Part shown: positions 53,236-63,366 of the stretch, piece by piece
Layout: each line of letters begins with the position of its first letter
Position numbering within the stretch: position 1 is the stretch's first letter
Assembly: GCA_023443745.1 (NCBI GenBank)
Contig: JAEZTB010000045.1
Location: 62,001 to 126,000 of the forward strand
Direction of reading: 5' to 3'
DNA length: 64,000 bases
DNA from: Bacillota bacterium
GTDB taxonomy: Bacteria; Bacillota; Clostridia; DSM-8532
Translations under genes and position numbers: made by a program
Notes under the pieces: generated by a model
The model's input: only the letters and a program-made list of their open reading frames with translations
Told to the model about the DNA's origin: nothing
The model's database searches: none

Positions 53236-53657
53236 GTTTGCCTCCGGAATAATACATTAATCTCTTTAAGCCCATTTTGGCTACAAAAAAACCAGCTGCA
53301 AATTACTTTACTGGCCGGTTGCACCACTCGCTCCTCATATACCAAGGTACCCAAATGAAAGTATATGTCTCATCGCTTGCCCTATATGACTTACATACAA
53401 AATTATTTTCTGTGTCAATTTACATACGATCTCATTCCTTAATGAAAACGTGGTAAGAGTCTATAATTGTTTATATATCTTATGTTTCATTATATGAGGT
53501 TCCTTAAGTAAATCAAGACGACAATTTCTTAGTAGCCGTGAAATCGTTTTGTAATAGTATTTTCACAGTTTTTACACAATTACGATATTGCCCCTCTATT
53601 TCCTCGACATTTATCCAACAGTTAATAGCAAATGGAGGTGATATAGATATTTTCATT
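53236..53657. other. Long leader/control region of the kinase operon
   Basis: About 420 bases without a gene. On the minus strand there is TTGACA (53413-53418) with weak -10 candidates. Near 53284-53325 a GC-rich stem (CCAG...CTGG, extended by AACC/GGTT) is followed by seven T residues, about 50 bases before the kinase start. This looks like an attenuator in the 5' leader. No known riboswitch class could be recognised. Confidence 0.5.
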
Positions 53658-53703
53658 GAAAAAAGAAGCGCACCTTGGAAGGATTCCCTATGGTACGCTT
53701 CTT
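53658..53703 (-). terminator. Terminator of the lipoprotein operon
   Basis: Minus strand AGAAGCGTACC, 18-base loop, GGTGCGCTTCT then TTTTTTC. It ends the two-gene unit before the kinase leader. Confidence 0.85.
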
Positions 53704-53717
53704 GCGGATAGCGGGTC

Positions 53718-54113
53718 TTATGGAATTACAATGTCACCAAATCCGGGGTCGGCATCAGGGTTGATGTCACTTGAAATATCAATACCTTCGATGATCTTGA
53801 AAAGCTCTTCAATCTCTTCGTCAGTAATAGAGTTGAAGTATTCTTCCAGCTCCTCATCGTTGGTAATGACCTTAATGGATTCCTCGGTTTCCTGAGGCTT
53901 TTGTGTCCCTTCTGTACCATCAGTCGCAATGCCGCCTTGAGTAGTATTACCGTTCCCCTCTCCTCCTGGCAGATCAGAAGGGGATGAAGTGGCTGTTACA
54001 TCATTTCCTGAAGCATCAAGATCAATATTTTTATCCTTATTAGAACAGGCGGGTGTCAATAAGATACCCGCCAAGGTTATTATAGCTATATATTTTTTGA
54101 TGGTCTTGGACAT
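53718..54113 (-). CDS. Small acidic lipoprotein of unknown function
   Basis: 131 residues. Signal peptide with lipobox TPAC (Cys about 23), a Gly/Thr/Asn-rich linker (about 35-75), and a Glu-rich helical segment (NDEELEEYFNSITDEEIEELF, about 84-105) ending in an Asp/Pro-rich tail. No recognised domain. GGGAGG before ATG. It begins 21 bases after the coiled-coil protein gene and is co-transcribed with it. Confidence 0.75.
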   Translation of the reverse strand: MSKTIKKYIAIITLAGILLTPACSNKDKNIDLDASGNDVTATSSPSDLPGGEGNGNTTQGGIATDGTEGTQKPQETEESIKVITNDEELEEYFNSITDEEIEELFKIIEGIDISSDINPDADPGFGDIVIP

Positions 54114-54134
54114 GTCTTCCTCCCTTGCTAAGGA

Positions 54135-55127
54135 TTAGTCGTCGTCCTCATCATCGTGGTCTTTATCATGATCATGATCGTCATCTTTATCATCATCATC
54201 GTCAACGTCTATCTTAATAGCACCAATCTCCTTATGTACTCCCGTCTTAATCTTGACAAGCAGTTGCTTGGTTTCAACTAATACATCATGAAGCCCGTCT
54301 TTTGCTTCCATAAGTTTAGCATTGGCTGCCTTAAAATTTTTATCTGCCTTCGTAGAGTCGGTTATTGATGAGAACATGGCAACGGCATCAAGGTAATCCA
54401 GACGAGCTTCTTCAAGTTCAGCTGTGATGTTCTTATGAGCTTTTTTGAGAGCTTCCACATCAAGTTTTATGCTTGAACTAGTAATATTTATCGCATTGAT
54501 ACCTGCTCCCAGCTTGTCAACCAGGGCTTTGGTCTCATCATAGGCAGTCTTTAAACGGGCAGCACTGGTAAGGCCGGTAATACGCTTTACAATAGTCTGA
54601 TGCTTAATAAAGTTGTTCTCAATCTCTTTCTTAAGATCCTTAAGCACTTTTGAGTCTGTTGCAGCGTTAATACGCTTCTTATAATCATTGATCTTATTAA
54701 TGGCTTCGTCAATGCTCTTTAATACGGCATCGCCTGTCGCCTGGTCCTTAAATTCTACAAGGAACTTACCTTCTTTTGATATGATATAACCCTTAAGCTT
54801 AGTGATCTGGGCGATCATATCATCGCATGACTTGATAAGAGATTGCTTTGACTTATCCAGTTGACTATCTTTTTTAACTTCATTCTTTTTTACTTCATTT
54901 TTTTTATCTTCGTTCTTTTTATCCTGCTCTTTAATTTCAGGTTTCTTGACCTCGGTTTTCTTTTCATCATCTTTCTTTTGGGTAGCACAGGTCTTTGCAT
55001 CAACCTTAGTCGTTACAATTGCCGGAGCCGTCTTTGAAGCTTTATCCTTTGGCTGCGCAAAAGCAACCGAGGTAGCACCCATTATCATAGTGACTGTAAG
55101 AACTGCAGATATGAATTTTTTCATCAT
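54135..55127 (-). CDS. Secreted coiled-coil protein with Asp/His-rich tail
   Basis: 330 residues. Signal peptide (about 1-25, cleavage after SVAFA), a long Lys/Glu-rich low-complexity region with repeated EVKK/NEDKK units (about 40-95), helical coiled-coil stretches (95-300), and a tail of about 24 residues made almost only of Asp with His and Lys. The tail could bind divalent cations. I do not recognise a family. The start is at ATG 55127 (AGGTG upstream); ATG 55124 is also possible. Confidence 0.7.
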   Translation of the reverse strand: MMKKFISAVLTVTMIMGATSVAFAQPKDKASKTAPAIVTTKVDAKTCATQKKDDEKKTEVKKPEIKEQDKKNEDKKNEVKKNEVKKDSQLDKSKQSLIKSCDDMIAQITKLKGYIISKEGKFLVEFKDQATGDAVLKSIDEAINKINDYKKRINAATDSKVLKDLKKEIENNFIKHQTIVKRITGLTSAARLKTAYDETKALVDKLGAGINAINITSSSIKLDVEALKKAHKNITAELEEARLDYLDAVAMFSSITDSTKADKNFKAANAKLMEAKDGLHDVLVETKQLLVKIKTGVHKEIGAIKIDVDDDDDKDDDHDHDKDHDDEDDD

Positions 55128-55356
55128 GCACACACCTTTCGTTGATTAATTTCTTACAGTATCAGAATAACACCTACCTTTGAAAGTTTAAGGGTAGAAC
55201 TATGAAAAATCAATGTAAAATGTTTTACAGTTGGGTTGCTGTATCCTGTCTATTACTATTTTATATATATCCTTAAAATGTTGCAAGGGTAGTAGATAGT
55301 GTTCTTTTATTACTTATGCTACAATGATACAAAGGAAACATAGAAAGGATTAAAGC

Positions 55357-56133
55357 ATGATCCCAAAGATAATACATTATTGTTGGTTTGGCGGTAATCC
55401 GTTGCCTGAATTAGCTATAAAGTGTTTAGATAGTTGGAATAAATATTTACCTGATTACGAGATTGTCAGGTGGGATGAAAACAACTTTGACATTAACACC
55501 AATTTATATGTTAAACAGGCATACGAGGCAAAAAAATTTGCTTTTGTTTCCGATTATGTAAGGCTGTATGCACTGTTTAATCATGGTGGAATATATATGG
55601 ATACTGATGTGGAGGTTCTGCAACCCCTGGATATGTTCTTAAATCATAAGGCTTTCTCAGGATTTGAATCGTATATATACTTATCAACGTGTATAATGGC
55701 ATGTGAAAAAGGTTTTACCGGATTTAACGAATTATTGGAATTATATAAAACAAAACGATTTATTAAAGACGATGGCACTTATGATGTTACGACAAATGTC
55801 GCTTTTATAACTGATTTTTACGTAAAAAAAGGATTACTACAAAATAATACACTTCAGACAATTGAAGGTCTTACTATCTACCCCGAGCAGTTTTTTTGTC
55901 CCCGCCCACTTATCGGTGGAAAACACGACAAAGAAGCATACATCGTTCATCATTTTGCAGGATCATGGCGCTCCGCTGAGGAGCAAAGAAGGAAAAACAG
56001 CTTGCTTTTTAAAACATATTTCAGACTGCTCATGGCAATAAGACAAGCTGCAATAGGCATTCTTGGGAAAGACGCTTTTGAGAAAACCAAAGGACTATTA
56101 ACTAAAAGAAGGAACCGGAATGAGCCGAACTAA
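55357..56133 (+). CDS. Glycosyltransferase with DxD motif (Gly_transf_sug/GT32-like)
   Basis: 258 residues starting MIPKIIHYCWFGGNPLPE, the standard opening of this family, with metal-binding DTD in GGIYMDTDVEVLQPLD (about residue 87). It transfers a sugar to a growing polysaccharide on the cytoplasmic side. AAAGGA before ATG. Overlaps the flippase gene by 14 bases and starts the AT-rich glycan region. Confidence 0.9.
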   Translation: MIPKIIHYCWFGGNPLPELAIKCLDSWNKYLPDYEIVRWDENNFDINTNLYVKQAYEAKKFAFVSDYVRLYALFNHGGIYMDTDVEVLQPLDMFLNHKAFSGFESYIYLSTCIMACEKGFTGFNELLELYKTKRFIKDDGTYDVTTNVAFITDFYVKKGLLQNNTLQTIEGLTIYPEQFFCPRPLIGGKHDKEAYIVHHFAGSWRSAEEQRRKNSLLFKTYFRLLMAIRQAAIGILGKDAFEKTKGLLTKRRNRNEPN

Positions 56134-57631
56134 ACTTGCGCTCTGGAACATGCTCTCAAATATTGTATACAAAATAGCTACTGTTGGTTTTGTAGTTATT
56201 TTGCCAAGGATTATGATTGTAAGCCTTGGCTCTGAAATAAACGGATTTATATCTTCAATAACCAGCATGTTTGTTTATATTAATCTACTGGAAGCTGGAG
56301 TTGGCGGTGCCTCAACCTTTTCCCTATATGCGAGTATAGCCTATAATAACAGGGATCAGACAAATGGGATAATGGCCGCAACAAACAGGTATTACAGGAA
56401 AATAGGCGTTTACTTCTCCGGGTGCATCTTTGCTCTTGCCTTCATATATCCTTTTATCGTAGATTCAGATATGTCCTATCTAACGGTATGTATTGTTGTA
56501 TTATTGACTGCAACACCTTATTTGTTTAATTACTTCGTCCAAGGAAAATACGCTATCTTATTATCTTCTGACAATAGAAGCTATGTATTAACAAATGTCA
56601 ACACCATCATTTCCATTCTCTCAAATACCGTAAAGATAATCCTTTTGATAAATGGTCACAGTATCATCATCGTGCAGTTGGCCTTCGCCTTGGTAAGCTC
56701 CTTACAAGCAATTATGATATACTTATATATAAAGAAAAAGTACCCTTGGCTGAATTTATCGGTAAAACCGGACTATCATTCTATCCGGCACAGGGCTTCT
56801 GTAATGATCCATCAAGTTTCCGGCGTTTTGTTTGCGAATTCCGGCATACTCCTTTTAACCTTTTTTTCCGATTTAAAAACAATAAGTGTTTATACCGTTT
56901 ATATGATGATTTATTCACAGGTAAGCGCAATTCCGCAGTTATTTCCCGGAGGAGTGCAAGCTAGCCTAGGGCAGATCTATAACGAAGATTTTAAACGGTT
57001 TCGTGACTTATTTAGCAGCTTTGAAATATATTTTTTTCAGGTAGTATACGCTTCATTTGCAACTGCCTATATGCTTACCCTGCCATTTTTGCGACTTTAT
57101 ACCGCCAATATAACCGACATCAATTATATTGATGAAAGGCTTCCGATTTTATTCGCAATCGCTCAAGTATTGATGAACCTGGAGATACCCTATGCTCTGC
57201 TCATCCGTATTTCCGGTCATTTCAAGGAGACACGGGGTCAAGCCGTGCTTGAAGCTATAACCAATATTGTTGTATCTTTCGTATTAGTTTTTAATTTCGG
57301 AATCTATGGTGTGTTGATCGGGGTAATAACATCCGTGTTATATCGCTGCATAGTTACCATACGATACTGCAATAAATTTATTTTAAGAAGATCTTTTACT
57401 ATAAATGCAGTAGATGGAACTATAAGCGTTCTGTTATGCGCAGGTGTCATAGCAATATTCAACACACACATAAAATCAATTGTAACCTATGGCCAGCTCT
57501 TAGTTTGGGCGTTTACCCTTTTCACAGTTTTTATATCGGTGCTTGTATTAAAAACGATACTAACCAGGAGAACGGACACTCAAATACTATGGTCTTTTAT
57601 ACGCAAATTTGCGGGACTTAAAAAGGCTTAA
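56120..57631 (+). CDS. Polysaccharide flippase (Wzx/MATE-like)
   Basis: 503 residues with about 12-14 membrane segments and the PRIMIVSLGSEINGFISSITSM start seen in lipid-linked oligosaccharide flippases. It moves undecaprenyl-linked glycan units across the membrane. Overlap with the upstream glycosyltransferase means translational coupling. It ends 2 bases from the convergent glycosyltransferase gene. Confidence 0.88.
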   Translation: MSRTKLALWNMLSNIVYKIATVGFVVILPRIMIVSLGSEINGFISSITSMFVYINLLEAGVGGASTFSLYASIAYNNRDQTNGIMAATNRYYRKIGVYFSGCIFALAFIYPFIVDSDMSYLTVCIVVLLTATPYLFNYFVQGKYAILLSSDNRSYVLTNVNTIISILSNTVKIILLINGHSIIIVQLAFALVSSLQAIMIYLYIKKKYPWLNLSVKPDYHSIRHRASVMIHQVSGVLFANSGILLLTFFSDLKTISVYTVYMMIYSQVSAIPQLFPGGVQASLGQIYNEDFKRFRDLFSSFEIYFFQVVYASFATAYMLTLPFLRLYTANITDINYIDERLPILFAIAQVLMNLEIPYALLIRISGHFKETRGQAVLEAITNIVVSFVLVFNFGIYGVLIGVITSVLYRCIVTIRYCNKFILRRSFTINAVDGTISVLLCAGVIAIFNTHIKSIVTYGQLLVWAFTLFTVFISVLVLKTILTRRTDTQILWSFIRKFAGLKKA

Positions 57632-57633
57632 AA

Positions 57634-58521
57634 CTACCTCTTTAATACTTTATAATTCTTGAATATAAAGCCTAACCTTGCCAGAGCTAATATTATGCCG
57701 TTTGCACCCACTCTTCTTGCTGCCTCACCATATGAAAGATTATACTTCCTAGCAGCATATGTGTAGCTTCCCAATATTTTAAACTTTTCTATAAAAGGAA
57801 GAGTGTATCCCATGATTTCTTTAGTAGAATGTGTATATCCCTTGAAATTTTTAACTGCTATTGCTTTATTGGAAGTCAGGCCATCAGGAAGATAATTGCA
57901 TATATAGATAATATCATTAAACCATCTAAGCTTATATCCGTCATTTGCAATTTTATACCAAACGGTCATTTCAGTTACAAATTTTTCACCTTCAAATTCC
58001 GGAAAGGGATATTTAATTAAAATATCTGTATAAAAAATCTCAGCTTTATCCCCTATAATGTTATGTTTACGTCTCTCTAGAGAAGTAGCATCTACATAAT
58101 CATCTGAAAATGTTTTACCGATTAGGTGGTCGTTACTGTATCCCCTATTAAAGGCCAGACCCGCAAAGCCTTGCTCAGGCAATACTTTCTCCTTTTTGAG
58201 TATTAATTCTATTGCAGCATCAACAAGATAATCATCTGAATCTACTATAAAAAATAAACGGCCTTTTGCTATTTCAACTCCCTTATTTATTGCGCAATGC
58301 TTTCCTTGATTTGGAGTTGAAATATAGTTAATTTCAAAGCCATTATCTCTGGAAATCCAAGCATTAATCAACTCATTTATATTATCCGTGGAGCCGTCAT
58401 TAACAATCACCCATTCAAAATCTTTAACACTTTGCTGACAGAGCGATTTGTATAATTTTTCAATAATATATGCCCTATTATAAACCGGAGTGAAAACAGT
58501 TATTGATACCATCTTAGTCAT
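57634..58521 (-). CDS. Family 2 glycosyltransferase
   Basis: 295 residues. N-terminal GT-A fold with SITVFTPVYNRAYIIEKLYKSL, VNDGSTDN and the DxD-equivalent DSDDYL. The frame opens 33 codons earlier, but the real start is ATG 58521, where family members begin and GGGTG is upstream; this makes an 8-base overlap with the GT4 gene before it. Sugar and acceptor unknown. Confidence 0.9.
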   Translation of the reverse strand: MTKMVSITVFTPVYNRAYIIEKLYKSLCQQSVKDFEWVIVNDGSTDNINELINAWISRDNGFEINYISTPNQGKHCAINKGVEIAKGRLFFIVDSDDYLVDAAIELILKKEKVLPEQGFAGLAFNRGYSNDHLIGKTFSDDYVDATSLERRKHNIIGDKAEIFYTDILIKYPFPEFEGEKFVTEMTVWYKIANDGYKLRWFNDIIYICNYLPDGLTSNKAIAVKNFKGYTHSTKEIMGYTLPFIEKFKILGSYTYAARKYNLSYGEAARRVGANGIILALARLGFIFKNYKVLKR

Positions 58522-59560
58522 AATATACACCCGCCAATTGATTTTTGTAATTGTTGATATTATTGATTCGAATAGCCCTTTCTTTTGACAATTTGGCCAT
58601 TTCAGCTCTTTTTTGTTCATCAGTCAGTAAATGGCATATATGATCAGCAAGCACTTCATTCTCATCAGACAGGTAACCCGTTTTTCCCGGGATTACTAAT
58701 TCAGCCAAACCATCTGTAGGTGTAGAAACAATAGGAACACCAAGTGCCATGGCTTCTAAAGCGCTCATGGGAGTACCTTCATATATAGATGTCATGACAA
58801 AGACCTTTGAATCACGGAGTACTTTATAAGGATTGTCAACGAAACCTGAAAAGTCAATATTATCAATAATTCCTATCTCACATGCCTTTTCTTTTACTTC
58901 GTCAGCCAGATCTCCATTTCCAACAATAGCGATTCTGGCATTCGGTATTTTATATACAACTTGTTTCAGAACTTCAATTAAACGTATTGGGTTTTTTGGA
59001 TATGATAAACGGCCTACAAAAGCCACATCATAATTATAAGCCTTTATATCCTCCGAAACACGTTTAAATAGTTCATTAATATTGATTATGTTATTTAACA
59101 CCATACTCTTACTATGAACAAAGTCTTTATATTTGTATTGATTAAGGGAAGAATTGGATACCCATATTATTCTTTTGAATTTATTGGACACCATCTTATA
59201 AAGGAATGATTTTAAAGATAAGCTTCGCATATCTTCATGATTACCATGAATATGGGATATTAGAACAGCTTTTTTACTAAATCCTGATGCAACAATACTG
59301 GCACGAATATCATGAGCGTGGATGATGTCTGGCTGAAATTCCCGAACTATACGCTTTATTTCACTTCTGCAAAGCTTTCTAATCGGAAAATAAGTTATCT
59401 TACGTTCTTCCAAGGCATAGCGTATCTGTCCGTTGAGGCTGCAATACGCCATTTCATATTTATTATCTTGGAACATCTTGATGATTTGGCATACAACATT
59501 TTCAGCACCAGAAAACTGACCTGTATTCAACAGATGTAAAACTTTTATTTTCTTTTGCAT
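58514..59560 (-). CDS. Family 4 glycosyltransferase (GT-B)
   Basis: 348 residues, with LHLLNTGQFSGAE at the start, IIHAHDIRAS, the VAFVGRLSYPKNP hinge and the EGTPMSALEAMALGVPIVSTPTDGLAELV donor-binding segment with the E-x7-E motif. GAGGG before ATG 59560 sets the start. Lies 44 bases after the dehydratase gene and overlaps the GT2 gene. Confidence 0.92.
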   Translation of the reverse strand: MQKKIKVLHLLNTGQFSGAENVVCQIIKMFQDNKYEMAYCSLNGQIRYALEERKITYFPIRKLCRSEIKRIVREFQPDIIHAHDIRASIVASGFSKKAVLISHIHGNHEDMRSLSLKSFLYKMVSNKFKRIIWVSNSSLNQYKYKDFVHSKSMVLNNIININELFKRVSEDIKAYNYDVAFVGRLSYPKNPIRLIEVLKQVVYKIPNARIAIVGNGDLADEVKEKACEIGIIDNIDFSGFVDNPYKVLRDSKVFVMTSIYEGTPMSALEAMALGVPIVSTPTDGLAELVIPGKTGYLSDENEVLADHICHLLTDEQKRAEMAKLSKERAIRINNINNYKNQLAGVYYD

Positions 59561-59604
59561 TGCATATCCCTCTTTTACCCAGCACCTTATGAGAATAATC
59601 TTTA

Positions 59605-61479
59605 TCATTGAACATGGTTATGATTAATTGTTCCGCTATATCCGGGCACTAATTTTTTTATGAAATCTGAAATAGATATCTCATTTATTCCTGAAATAAT
59701 GATATCCTTTAAGTAATCTATTTCATGACGGATAAAATCATAATCCTCGAAAAGCGGCTGAGCAATATACAATTTTTCATTTTTTGTTTTTTCTATTCCC
59801 TCTTCTGATAACAGGAGCTCCTCGAAAAGCTTTTCACCTGGTCTCAGTCCTATGAATTCAATCTCTATATCTTCATAGGGCTCAAAGCCGGAGAGCCTGA
59901 TCATGTTCTCTGCCAGATCAAGAATTTTAATCGGTTGCCCCATATCAAGAATAAAAATCTCTCCACCTTTTGCAAAAGCCCCTGCCTGAATAACCAATTG
60001 AGCCGCTTCTGGTATAGCCATAAAATAGCGTGTCATATCCGGATGGGTTACTGTAACTGGTCCACCTGCTTCAATTTGACGCTTGAAGAGGGGAATTACG
60101 CTTCCGCTGCTGCCAAGCACATTACCAAAGCGGACTGCCATAAACTCAGTATGGCTTTTGCTATTCATTGCTTGGATAATCATCTCGGCTATTCTTTTTG
60201 TGGCACCCATGACATTGGTTGGGTTTACCGCTTTATCACTGGATATCAGAACAAATCTATCTACATTGGCTTTATCGGCTGCTTGGGCGACATTCCAGGT
60301 TCCCAGCACATTATTTTTTAAAGCCTCCTCTGGATGCCACTCCATTAAGGGCACATGCTTATGTGCAGCAGCATGAAAAACAATATTAGGTTTTATATTC
60401 TGAAAGATGGTTTGAATCCTGTTTTCTTCACGGATATTGGCAATAACAGGCTCAAATATTGGGTTCGGATATTTTGTTTTTAATTCTAAAACAACATCAT
60501 GTAGATTGTTCTCATAATTATCCAGCATAATCAGTTTATGTGGATTATATACAGCTATTTGCCTACATAGCTCCGATCCAATAGATCCTCCTGCACCAGT
60601 AACAAGAATAACCTTCCCTTTGAGAAATGACTCAATTTCAGCAGTATCAAGCTTAACCATTTCTCTTCCAAGTAAGTCCTCGATATCAACATCCTTAACT
60701 TTCTGCATTACAACGGATTCATCAATAATTTGTGACATGGAAGGCAGTATCCGTATTCGGCATCCAGTTTTTGCACATTCTCCATAGACCTTGTTCAATA
60801 GCGCTGGCTTTGCCTTGGGGAGGGCTATGATAATCTCATTAACTTTCTCCCTTTGGACAACTTTAAATATCTTTGAGTCATCTCCAACAATTGGTATACC
60901 GTTTATTTTATTCCCAATTTTAAACGGATCGTTATCAATAAAAGCTACAGGTTTTTGTTGGAGCTCCGGATGATGTTTCATCTCCCGGGCAATGATGGCA
61001 CCAGCATCCCCAGCACCGATAATAAGAACACGCTTCAGCTTATCGTAGTCAATAGCAGCACCTGTTACGTGTCTTCTATAAATCCGGTAAAGTAACCTGA
61101 CTCCTCCAACAGCAAAAACATCCAGCATAAAAGTAAGGGCAAAAATACTTCTTGGGGCAAATACCCATCCCATAAAGTCATATTGTAGTATGAGTACTGC
61201 CGATAAGATAGTATTAGCAACAGCAGATGCAATGACCACCTTTATGACTTCGTAAGCGCCTGCGTACCGCCACAGACTATGATAGAGCTTGGATAAAGAA
61301 AAAATAATGATTTTAATTACAGTTGATAGTATAGCAATAAAACCAATATATTGTGTAAACTCGCTCGGAATTGCTTTCAAATTAAAATCAAATCTTATAA
61401 AATAGGCAATAAAGAGCCCGATATTTAGTGTTATTAAATCAGCAAAATAGAAAACCGCACTGCGGTATAATCTTTTCAC
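59605..61479 (-). CDS. UDP-N-acetylglucosamine 4,6-dehydratase, PglF/CapD-like
   Basis: 624 residues. Four membrane segments (first 140 residues), a CoA-binding-like Rossmann domain (LIIGAGDAGAIIARE), then the SDR catalytic domain with VTGAGGSIGSELCRQ and SSDKAVNPTNVMGATKR. The Met in place of the usual SDR Tyr is known for this long class. It should convert UDP-GlcNAc to UDP-4-keto-6-deoxy-GlcNAc. GTG start behind GGGGGT. With the next three genes it forms a PglF-E-D-C set. Confidence 0.93.
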   Translation of the reverse strand: MKRLYRSAVFYFADLITLNIGLFIAYFIRFDFNLKAIPSEFTQYIGFIAILSTVIKIIIFSLSKLYHSLWRYAGAYEVIKVVIASAVANTILSAVLILQYDFMGWVFAPRSIFALTFMLDVFAVGGVRLLYRIYRRHVTGAAIDYDKLKRVLIIGAGDAGAIIAREMKHHPELQQKPVAFIDNDPFKIGNKINGIPIVGDDSKIFKVVQREKVNEIIIALPKAKPALLNKVYGECAKTGCRIRILPSMSQIIDESVVMQKVKDVDIEDLLGREMVKLDTAEIESFLKGKVILVTGAGGSIGSELCRQIAVYNPHKLIMLDNYENNLHDVVLELKTKYPNPIFEPVIANIREENRIQTIFQNIKPNIVFHAAAHKHVPLMEWHPEEALKNNVLGTWNVAQAADKANVDRFVLISSDKAVNPTNVMGATKRIAEMIIQAMNSKSHTEFMAVRFGNVLGSSGSVIPLFKRQIEAGGPVTVTHPDMTRYFMAIPEAAQLVIQAGAFAKGGEIFILDMGQPIKILDLAENMIRLSGFEPYEDIEIEFIGLRPGEKLFEELLLSEEGIEKTKNEKLYIAQPLFEDYDFIRHEIDYLKDIIISGINEISISDFIKKLVPGYSGTINHNHVQ

Positions 61480-61587
61480 TTTTGACCCCCATTTTGGTAT
61501 TTCTAGGCTTCCTTTATTTTATCACACCGCTTGATCAAATCAATTGGTTAAACTTACAACAACAAGAATAAATAACTATCAACACTC

Positions 61588-62724
61588 CTAGAACTGATTT
61601 CTTATTATCTCAATTACCCTAGCCTGTTCATTTTCAGAAAGACCGGCACCCGAGGGGATACAAACACCCCAATTGAAGAGATCCTCCGCTATGCTTGTTC
61701 TACTCGATGTATGACTATAAAACATGCATTTAGAAAAGACAGGCTGCATATGCATAGGTCTCCAAACCGGTCTGGACTCAATATTTTTATCCTCCAGGGC
61801 TTTGATAATAGAAACAGGTAGAACTCTTGATGTTTGATTAATCAGTATAACCGTAAACCAATAGTTAGGCTGGCTCCAATCAGGTACAGGAAACATAGAG
61901 ATCTCTTGGATATCTTTAAATGCTTTAGAATATGTATCGTATATTGCTTTTTTCTTGGCTATCTTTTGGACAATCTGCTCATACTGACCTATACCTATAC
62001 CTGCCAGAACATTACTCAACCGGTAATTGTAACCGATCTCTTTATGTTCATAATGAATAGCTTTTTCCCTGGCTTGAGTGGACCAAAAGCGGCATTTTTC
62101 AATGGCCTGACTGTTATTTGATACAAGCATGCCTCCCCCACTCGTCGTTACAATTTTGTTTCCATTAAATGAGTAGATTCCGAAATAGCCAAAGGTACCG
62201 CTGTTTTTTCCTTTATAATAGGCTCCCATGGACTCGGCAGCATCTTCAATAACCGGAACATTGTAGGCTTCACATATGGGTAATAGTCGATCCATGTCCG
62301 CACTTTGACCATAAAGATTAACAATGATAACAGCTTTAGGGAGCCTGCTTTCTTTTTTTGCATTGCTTAGAGCCTGTTCAAGAGCAATCGGTGACATATT
62401 CCACGAATCAGGCTCAGAATCTATAAAGACGAGTTCTCCACCCTCATAACAAACCGGATTACAGCTTCCTGCGAATGTTAAAGAAGAGCAAAAAACAGTA
62501 TCGCCTTGACTCACACCCAGATATTTAATCGCTAAATGCATAGCAGCTGTTCCTGATGAAAGAGCAAGGGAGGACGATACACCAATTTTCGATGCAACCA
62601 TTTGCTCAAACCTATCAACATTAGGGCCAAGCGGTGCTATCCAATTGGTTTCAAAAGCTTGCATGACATATTGAATTTCATTCCCGGTAAGATCCGGAGG
62701 TGAGAGATAAATCCTTTTATCCAT
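61588..62724 (-). CDS. DegT/DnrJ/EryC1 family aminotransferase, PglE-like
   Basis: 378 residues, PLP enzyme. IYLSPPDLTGNEIQYV start, GTAAMHLAIKYLG, VIEDAAESMGAYYKG and the PLP-lysine in SFNGNKIVTTSGGGM. It should aminate the 4-keto sugar made by the dehydratase next to it. AAGGA lies 9 bases before ATG 62724, while the earlier ATG at 62733 touches the ribosome binding site, so the start is 62724. It begins 13 bases after the acetyltransferase stop. Confidence 0.93.
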   Translation of the reverse strand: MDKRIYLSPPDLTGNEIQYVMQAFETNWIAPLGPNVDRFEQMVASKIGVSSSLALSSGTAAMHLAIKYLGVSQGDTVFCSSLTFAGSCNPVCYEGGELVFIDSEPDSWNMSPIALEQALSNAKKESRLPKAVIIVNLYGQSADMDRLLPICEAYNVPVIEDAAESMGAYYKGKNSGTFGYFGIYSFNGNKIVTTSGGGMLVSNNSQAIEKCRFWSTQAREKAIHYEHKEIGYNYRLSNVLAGIGIGQYEQIVQKIAKKKAIYDTYSKAFKDIQEISMFPVPDWSQPNYWFTVILINQTSRVLPVSIIKALEDKNIESRPVWRPMHMQPVFSKCMFYSHTSSRTSIAEDLFNWGVCIPSGAGLSENEQARVIEIIRNQF

Positions 62725-62737
62725 ATTTTTCATTCCT

Positions 62738-63355
62738 TCATTTCGCTGGTATACCCTTAACTATTACACCATCAATAACATCTCTGACAACAACTGCACC
62801 TGCTCCAATTATTGAATGGGCACCAATTTTTATATTATGTATTATAGTTGCACCTGCTCCAATATGAGTAGATTCATCTACCCATACATTCCCGCAAAGT
62901 GTTGCGTTGGGCGATACATGAACAAAATCAGATATCTTGCAGTCATGTTCAATAACAGCAGCTGAATTGATGATGACATGTCTGCCGATAACAGTGCCTG
63001 CGTTGATGATACAACCCGGCATAATAACAGACCCTTCCATAATCTGAACATGAGGGCTCACAATTGCTTTCGGATGAATGGGGGTAAACCATTGGGTTCT
63101 ATATTTCTCAGTGATGGATTTTCTGGTTTGATTATTCCCGATAGCGATGCAGAAGTTAACTTCTGACTTTGTAAGCTCATCTATCTGATCTAAACTCCCC
63201 AGTCTTCTATAGCTCAACATCCTTGATTTTAAAGGATTATCATCAAGGAATCCAATTATTTCAGCCTGCTCACCATTTCTAATCATACATTCTATGATGT
63301 CGGCAACAACCATAGCATGGCCGCTGCCACCGATAATGCAGATTTTTTTCATCAT
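62738..63355 (-). CDS. NeuD/PglD-like sugar O/N-acyltransferase
   Basis: 205 residues. N-terminal Rossmann-like domain (ICIIGGSGHAMVVADIIE) that binds the UDP-sugar, then a left-handed beta-helix of hexapeptide repeats (VIMPGCIINAGTVIGRHVIINSAAVIEH...) with the catalytic His in VIEHDCKI. It should acetylate the 4-amino group. GGGG before ATG 63355. Follows the sugar-transferase gene by 11 bases. Confidence 0.92.
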   Translation of the reverse strand: MMKKICIIGGSGHAMVVADIIECMIRNGEQAEIIGFLDDNPLKSRMLSYRRLGSLDQIDELTKSEVNFCIAIGNNQTRKSITEKYRTQWFTPIHPKAIVSPHVQIMEGSVIMPGCIINAGTVIGRHVIINSAAVIEHDCKISDFVHVSPNATLCGNVWVDESTHIGAGATIIHNIKIGAHSIIGAGAVVVRDVIDGVIVKGIPAK

Positions 63356-63366
63356 GATCAGCCCCT

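Noticed and set aside
54135..54200. CRISPR-like short repeats
   Set aside because: The repetition is codon-level (Asp/His codons of the protein tail), with no spacers.
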